Source: Pleurotus ostreatus/Saccharomyces cerevisiae fusant
Lineage: Eukaryota > Opisthokonta
Direction: 5' to 3'
Length of the DNA: 13,028 nt
Assembly: GCA_024196135.1 (NCBI GenBank)
Contig: JAMQCK010001017.1
Span: 1-13,028 of the forward strand
The translations under genes were made by a program, and so were the position numbers. Below are positions 8,635 through 13,028 of the stretch, piece after piece. The notes beneath the pieces were generated by a model. That model was not told where the DNA came from. It saw only the letters and a program-made list of their open reading frames with translations, and did not search any database. How positions within the stretch are numbered: position 1 is the stretch's first letter; every line of letters begins with the position of its first letter.

Positions 8635-11600
8635 CTATCGCGTTCCTTGCCCTGGTCGTAGAGGGGGAGGAAGCTGAAGCGGCTCCATGGACTGAAGCGA
8701 GTCGACTGCCGCGCGAGAGCCGCCGCCTTCTTCCATTGTCGGCAGCTCCAGGTCCGAGACGAACATGGTCGTGGGCAATAGCGGCGTCGCCAACTCCATC
8801 GACATCTCCCCGTCATCGACATCGAGCAGGTTCTGCGCGCCAGCAACGGTGGATACGCCGGCAACGGTTGACGCGCCCGCAGCCGTCGACGCGTCGGGAA
8901 GAGTAGGTGGCTCGGGAAGGCTGTATGACGGCTCAGGTAGGCTGGGGCCGGTGAGATGGGACTGGCTCGGCATGTTCGACATCGCGGTCGATGCCTCGGG
9001 GGGAAGATGGTGCGAGGGTATGGGATCACGCGACCGGGTAAATGGAGGCCTGGACGATGCCGCGACACTACTGTGCACAGGCGTCCGAGGATGGAGAGGG
9101 TGTAGGTTGATAGGGCTGCTGAGGGAGTTGGGCCGCGAGTGCGTCCGGGGTGGAGTCGACGCCATGACGTGCGCAAAGGACGGCGTAGGATACGCGGTCG
9201 AGGGCATATGCGAGGGCGCGAAAGACATGGCGCCGAAGGCGAAGGATGGAGTGCCATGGACGGCGCCAACGGATGACGGTGGACGCGCGGCAGAGGCAGG
9301 TGCGGCTGGCGAAGTCCCCGGAGACGGTGCTGACTGAGGCCTGCCAGGGGTTGGCGGACGATCCTTGATAGACGAACGCCGACGACCTGACGAAACCGAC
9401 CGACCCGCAAGGGAAGATGGCCGTCGCATAGGCAGACGTGGTCGCCCAGTACGCCCAGTAGACGACTCCGACTGGTACGTCGCTAGCGGCGACCCTGAGG
9501 TGCCCTCTGCTCCCAAGCGTAGCGTCGCGCTCAGCGGGTGGCGTGCGACCTCTCGAGGAAGGTCCCGCGCCGCTCACTCTCGTGCTGCTCATCCGGCTCG
9601 CACTTCCTGGAGGGCCCGAGCTAAGGCTCATGCTGCTCCCACTTCCGCTTCGACTGCGACTCGCAATACTGCGCCTTCCGCTACCCTCGCCCTCGCTGAG
9701 CGCGAGTACTGCCTCATCCGCACGGTCGCGACCAAGCACGTCCCGTAGCCGCTCGTTCTCAGCCGTGAGACGGTGGTTCTCCGAAGAGAGGTGATGCACT
9801 TCCTCGGTAACGCGCTCGAGGCTGTTCCGCAGCTGCTCAAGCTCCGCGGTAAGGCGGCGTGTCTCCTCCGATGCCTGGCCGGTGCTGGAGGAAGCACGCG
9901 CAAGCTCGGCAGACAAGCGGGTGTTCTCCCCATTGACGCGCTCAAGCTCGCGCTGTAAACGGGCGAGCTCGTCGCGGAGCCCGCCAAGCTCATTCTGTGC
10001 CTCAGCGGCCTGCGTCCTCGAGTTCCTCGCCTCGCCCCTCAAGCCCTCCAACTCTGCGCGGTCGCTCTCCCTCTCCTCTCTTGCGCGCTGCTGCTCCTTC
10101 CTCGCCCGCTCGAGATCTCGCCGCGCTTGATCGAAATCGTCGCGCAGATCGCTAATCTCGCGCAGCGCAGGACCCAACTTGCCCCGCGCAGCGGCAAGCT
10201 CGGTTCGGACGCCGTCGAGCTCTTCGCGCAGGCCGGTGAGATCGGCAGTGAGGTCGGGATAACGAGTCGCATTGTCGTACTCGGGAGGTGCCTTTTCCGG
10301 TGAGGCAGGTGGCGGTGGTTTTGCGGAGGAGTCGGCAAGTGATAGGCCGCGAGGTCGTGAGGATGCGTTCACCTCGAGGGACGAGTTGGACGGGTCCGCA
10401 GAGGCAGCCGCACCAGCTCGCTGGGACGAGTCCATCGAAACTGGGTCGCTCTCTGGCAATGTTGCCCTGTTGGCTTTGCTCGGAGCTGGTGTACGCGGTG
10501 GCTGCGGTTGCGGGTCTGACGACTGGAAGGGGCCTGCGCGTGAGGTACGTTGCGAAGCCTCGGACGACGCTTGGGCGGGCGCTTGCGGAGGCGTAGTCTC
10601 CCGCTCAGCGGACCTGCGTGGGCGAGCAGTAGACGTTGACCGGGAAGATGCCGTTCGATGAGATGAAGGAGGCCGAGGTCGGCTGGGAGAAGAAGCTCGA
10701 GGGTTTGATTCCGCGGAACGCGATGTAGATCTCCGGCGTCTGATAGGAGATGTTGATGGGACGGGCGAAGATGATCGGGGAGCGTGCGCCACTTCGACAG
10801 CTGCAGATTCGCCTCTGCCCGATCGCGAAGTACGAATCGAGGAGGACGTGTGCTTCCTGGACGGAACCTAAAGGATATAGGGGTCAGCAATTTGCTCATA
10901 AACAAGTACGGAATGGACGGCGTACAAGTTGCTGCCTCTCACGCTCGAGAGCATCGATAGCCAGAGCGAGCGAGTTGATCATGTTCTGCGCTTCGGCGAG
11001 CGTGGTCTTTGACGAGGTTTCTCTCTTCGTTGCACGGCCGTGGGCCTCGGGTTTGACGGGTGGTAAAGGTATGAGGGTAGGCGACGGTACCTCGTGTTCG
11101 GAAGATGGTGTGGATGAAGTTGAAGGTGGCCCGGTTTCTCGCCGTCTCTTCCGCCGCTCGACCTGCATAATCCATCAGCATAGTCCCTGGGATGAAAGCG
11201 TAGAAGACGCACCTGGCGAGAGAGAGCTCGCAGTTCATCCTCCAGTGCGCGATTTGTAATGAGATTGAAGTCCAGGAAAGCGACAACCGGTTCCGCCTGT
11301 ATCTTCGGATGCTTGGTACTGGTAGAAGGGCCTGAGGACGTCGCATGGAGATGGGTGTGCGCAGCTACGCAGGCATCCAGCTCAGCATCTCGCCGAGCAA
11401 CCGCTGCCTCCAACTCTATAACTCGCTGCCTTGTCGATGCATGAGCTCGCCGTTCAGAATCGCGCTGCAGCCGCAGGGAAGCGATTTGACTTGACGCGAA
11501 GTCCACTAGCTTGTCGTCTTCGGCAGTTCGCGGAAAACCCTTGCCTTTTATCGGTTCTACGTAAACGTCAGAAATTTGTATTTACCCGGACTAGACGAGC

Positions 11601-12147
11601 GGGACGCACCGACGAAAGCCGTACTGTGCATTCGTGCGCACGGCCAGGAAGCATAGTCGTGGTTGGCCTCAACTGCAAGGGGCCGCACACGCTGTCAGCC
11701 TCGGATGAGTCGCCGGCCACGGAGGCCAGAGGGGAAGGACGTACCTCGATCAATGAGCTTCTGGACTGCGTGTCGCAGATCATCGCGCTCCGCCTCTATT
11801 TCACGGGCAGCAGCGCGTACTCCCCCGATCTTGGCGGACAGCGCAGCATTGGCGGAGCGTAGAGTAGCTGCGTCTTGGGCGGCTTCGGCGCGCGTAGCAT
11901 CGAGAATGTCGAGAGTGGCGAGCAGGCGAGTCTCCGCGTGCGCAGTGCGTGCAGTGTGAGCCTTCTGGAGTAGTTGTAGGCGAGAGATCTGTGGGGGATC
12001 CGGAGGAAAAGCAGGGGAACGCGGGGGGACGGCGGGGGACGGGGGAAACATGCGTCAGTGATCGCTACGACGGGGGATCGAAGGGGAACGCACCTCTTCG
12101 TCTTTCTCGGCTAGCAGGGACCTGTATCTCTCGCTCGTAGGTCCCAT
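8635..12147 (-). CDS. Large coiled-coil, Ser/Pro-rich hypothetical protein (about seven exons)
   Basis: Reassembled exons in transcript order: 12147-12094, 11988-11745, 11672-11610, 11556-11213, 11162-10926, 10867-9550 and 9506-8635; phases are consistent and the total is 1043 residues. Introns are 105, 72, 53, 50, 58 and 43 nt, mostly with GTGCGT or GTAC-type donors; several have CTGAC branch sites. Residues about 19-99 (exon 2) and 121-180 are charged helical coil. Residues about 315-515 are Ser/Pro/Arg-rich low complexity. Residues about 520-694 form a long heptad-like coiled coil rich in Glu, Arg and Leu, and the rest is Ser/Pro-rich, probably disordered. No signal peptide, membrane segment or catalytic motif is seen. 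A scaffold or cytoskeletal role is inference from composition only. Weak points: the 21-codon third exon can be skipped without frame change, and the last intron has a poor GTCGCA donor, though removing it joins the two Ser-rich frames. Confidence 0.75.
8843..8896 (-). repeat. Three tandem 18-bp units inside the coiled-coil gene
   Basis: Three adjacent 18-bp units (8843-8860, 8861-8878, 8879-8896) share the plus-strand pattern GCAACGGT-GA-GC with a few changes. On the coding strand they give a six-residue repeat of the type G-[AV]-S-T-V-A in the disordered C-terminal part. The unit length is a multiple of three, so copy-number change would keep the frame. Confidence 0.75.
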
Positions 12148-12453
12148 CGGGGCGCGTGGGGGTCTCTCAAGGGCAGGAAGCGCGTAGGGGGTATCGCGGA
12201 GATTCGAACATCAACGTTCGAGACAAGGTTCGCCATCATGGTTAGGGTTACGGAACGATCAACGGGGCGGACCGGTGTTCCGAAGGCACGTGAGCGGCGC
12301 ATTGCTGCTCGATTCATTTGTGGCGCGTCGTTTCTTGTTCCCGTCACTCACCCTGGACCTGAAAGCGTCGCCACTGCAGTCCTTGAAGGTAAGTGCGGTT
12401 TCTCAAAGAGCTACAGAGATCTTACTGGTCTGACTCCGATCTCAAAGCTCAAT
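12148..12453. promoter_or_regulatory. Divergent promoter region with likely 5' UTR intron
   Basis: About 306 bp separate the start codons of the minus-strand coiled-coil gene and the plus-strand F-box-like gene, so this is a candidate bidirectional promoter. It contains CACGTG at 12287-12292 and a pyrimidine-rich run near 12330-12352. A strong intron-like segment spans 12389-12447 (GTAAGT donor, CTGAC near 12431, CAAAG acceptor) and ends seven bases before the F-box ATG at 12454. It is best read as a 5' UTR intron. A coding upstream exon (ATG at 12238, acceptor at 12460) would also keep frame and cannot be excluded. Confidence 0.5.
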
Positions 12454-13028
12454 ATGCAAGCCCCGCTCAGTCGTGCCAGATCGCGCGCGAACATGGATCT
12501 CTTGCGCGGTGGCTTCGGTCCTTCTGTCGATCAGGCGCGACTCCTCCAAGAAAACGCTGACGATCTTGTCCTTGGACTGGCCAAGGTGACGGACGAGATC
12601 AGGCGCTTGACCATCTTGCACGGGCAAATATCGCATCAACTCAAAATTACTCGTTCCACTCTGGCGCCTATCCGCCGCCTTCCCGCCGAACTGCTCTCCG
12701 AGATCTTCATCCACTTCGTCGAAACTTCTGAGGCCCGCAATGACCCCCTCTTGATTACTACCACTCTGGCTCGTGTCTGTTGTCACTGGCGCGGTATTGC
12801 GTGGAACACGGCGCGACTCTGGAGTCATATCCAGGCGACATATGATCATTTATCTCCATCTCTGACCGCGATAATAGCCCGTTCTTTCAAGCAGGCGTCT
12901 CTCACAACATCGACTCCCCTCGTCCTCACTGCCGAAGAGACCAGACAGGGGCCTGAGCCGACCCTTCTGAGACAGCTTCTTGGCCACTTAGGCTCGCACA
13001 CGGCACGTCTGCGGACTATTACTTACCG
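12454..13028 (+). CDS. F-box-like protein, second copy (3' partial)
   Basis: The frame is open from the ATG at 12454 to the end of the window (191 complete codons). A second in-frame ATG at 12493 has a better context (AAC before, G after) and could be the true start. Residues about 25-70 are a predicted helix (QENADDLVLGLAKV, TDEIRRLTILHGQI). Then comes the F-box-like block at about 73-126: IRRLPAELLSEIFIHF, ARVCCHWR and TARLWSHI. The order of elements matches the F-box-like gene at 6549-8203 (RRLAPEILSHIF, ARVCVSWR, TPQLWTHI), so the two are members of one family, though clearly diverged. Predicted role: Skp1-binding adaptor of an SCF ubiquitin ligase, with the substrate-binding part lost beyond the window. 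It is divergent to the coiled-coil gene. Confidence 0.82.
   Translation, partial: MQAPLSRARSRANMDLLRGGFGPSVDQARLLQENADDLVLGLAKVTDEIRRLTILHGQISHQLKITRSTLAPIRRLPAELLSEIFIHFVETSEARNDPLLITTTLARVCCHWRGIAWNTARLWSHIQATYDHLSPSLTAIIARSFKQASLTTSTPLVLTAEETRQGPEPTLLRQLLGHLGSHTARLRTITY

Noticed and set aside
8765..9337. Plus-strand open frame of 190 codons
   Set aside because: It is antisense to the Ser/Pro-rich last exon. Its Gly/Asp/Val-rich repeats simply mirror the 18-bp tandem units; there are no domains or splice signals of its own.
8361..9410. Minus-strand open frame of 349 codons
   Set aside because: It overlaps the last exon of the coiled-coil gene in another frame, has Arg/Cys-rich composition typical of a GC-rich shadow frame, and its 3' part runs into intergenic sequence.
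12195..12215. tRNA B-box-like GTTCGAATC on the minus strand
   Set aside because: The flanking bases do not pair as a T stem and no acceptor stem or A box is found at the right distance.
12242..12250. Telomere-like TTAGGGTTA
   Set aside because: It is a single partial unit with no further repeats, so it is not a telomere or clear interstitial array.

Overview
The window looks like genomic DNA from an agaricomycete (mushroom-forming) basidiomycete. It is GC-rich, with genes packed on both strands and many small introns of about 43-105 nt. These have GTGCGT/GTGAGT/GTACGT-type donors and CTGAC-like branch sites. Gene content (expanded SET-domain paralogues, F-box-like proteins, a Ser/Pro-rich coiled-coil protein) fits the same group. 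The species cannot be named from the sequence.

Left half (1-6422): a head-to-tail tandem array of four related SET-domain genes, all on the plus strand. Copy 1 (1-1147) runs off the left edge: its frame is open to base 1 and aligns with copy 2 upstream of the first ATG. Copy 2 (1742-3220) and copy 3 (3641-5070) are complete once small 5' exons encoding a shared MKRGFLNS start are added. Copy 4 (about 5371-6422) is a pseudogene: it aligns with its sisters but has TAG in place of a conserved Trp, a second stop upstream, a damaged SAM-binding loop and no recognisable 5' exons. In every copy a phase-2 intron interrupts the SET core exactly in the Ser codon of Asn-His-Ser-Cys, so unspliced reading frames split the catalytic domain.

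Middle (6423-8634): an F-box-like gene (6549-8203, plus strand, one short intron), then a convergent intergenic stretch.

Right half (8635-13028): a minus-strand gene of about seven exons (12147 down to 8635) encoding a predicted 1043-residue coiled-coil, Ser/Pro/Arg-rich protein with no domain I recognise. It shares a roughly 300 bp divergent upstream region with a second F-box-like gene (12454 to beyond the right edge), which is cut by the window end.

Functionally, the SET copies are predicted protein lysine methyltransferases and the F-box proteins predicted substrate adaptors of SCF ubiquitin ligases. Nothing in the sequence links them into one pathway. The most notable features are the young, decaying SET array with its hidden 5' exons, and two possible gene remnants between copies: an alpha/beta-hydrolase-like DYRLAPE motif near 1480-1518 and an exon-like minus-strand fragment near 5107-5222. 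Exon models come from splice signals, reading phase and paralogue alignment, and have not been tested against transcripts.
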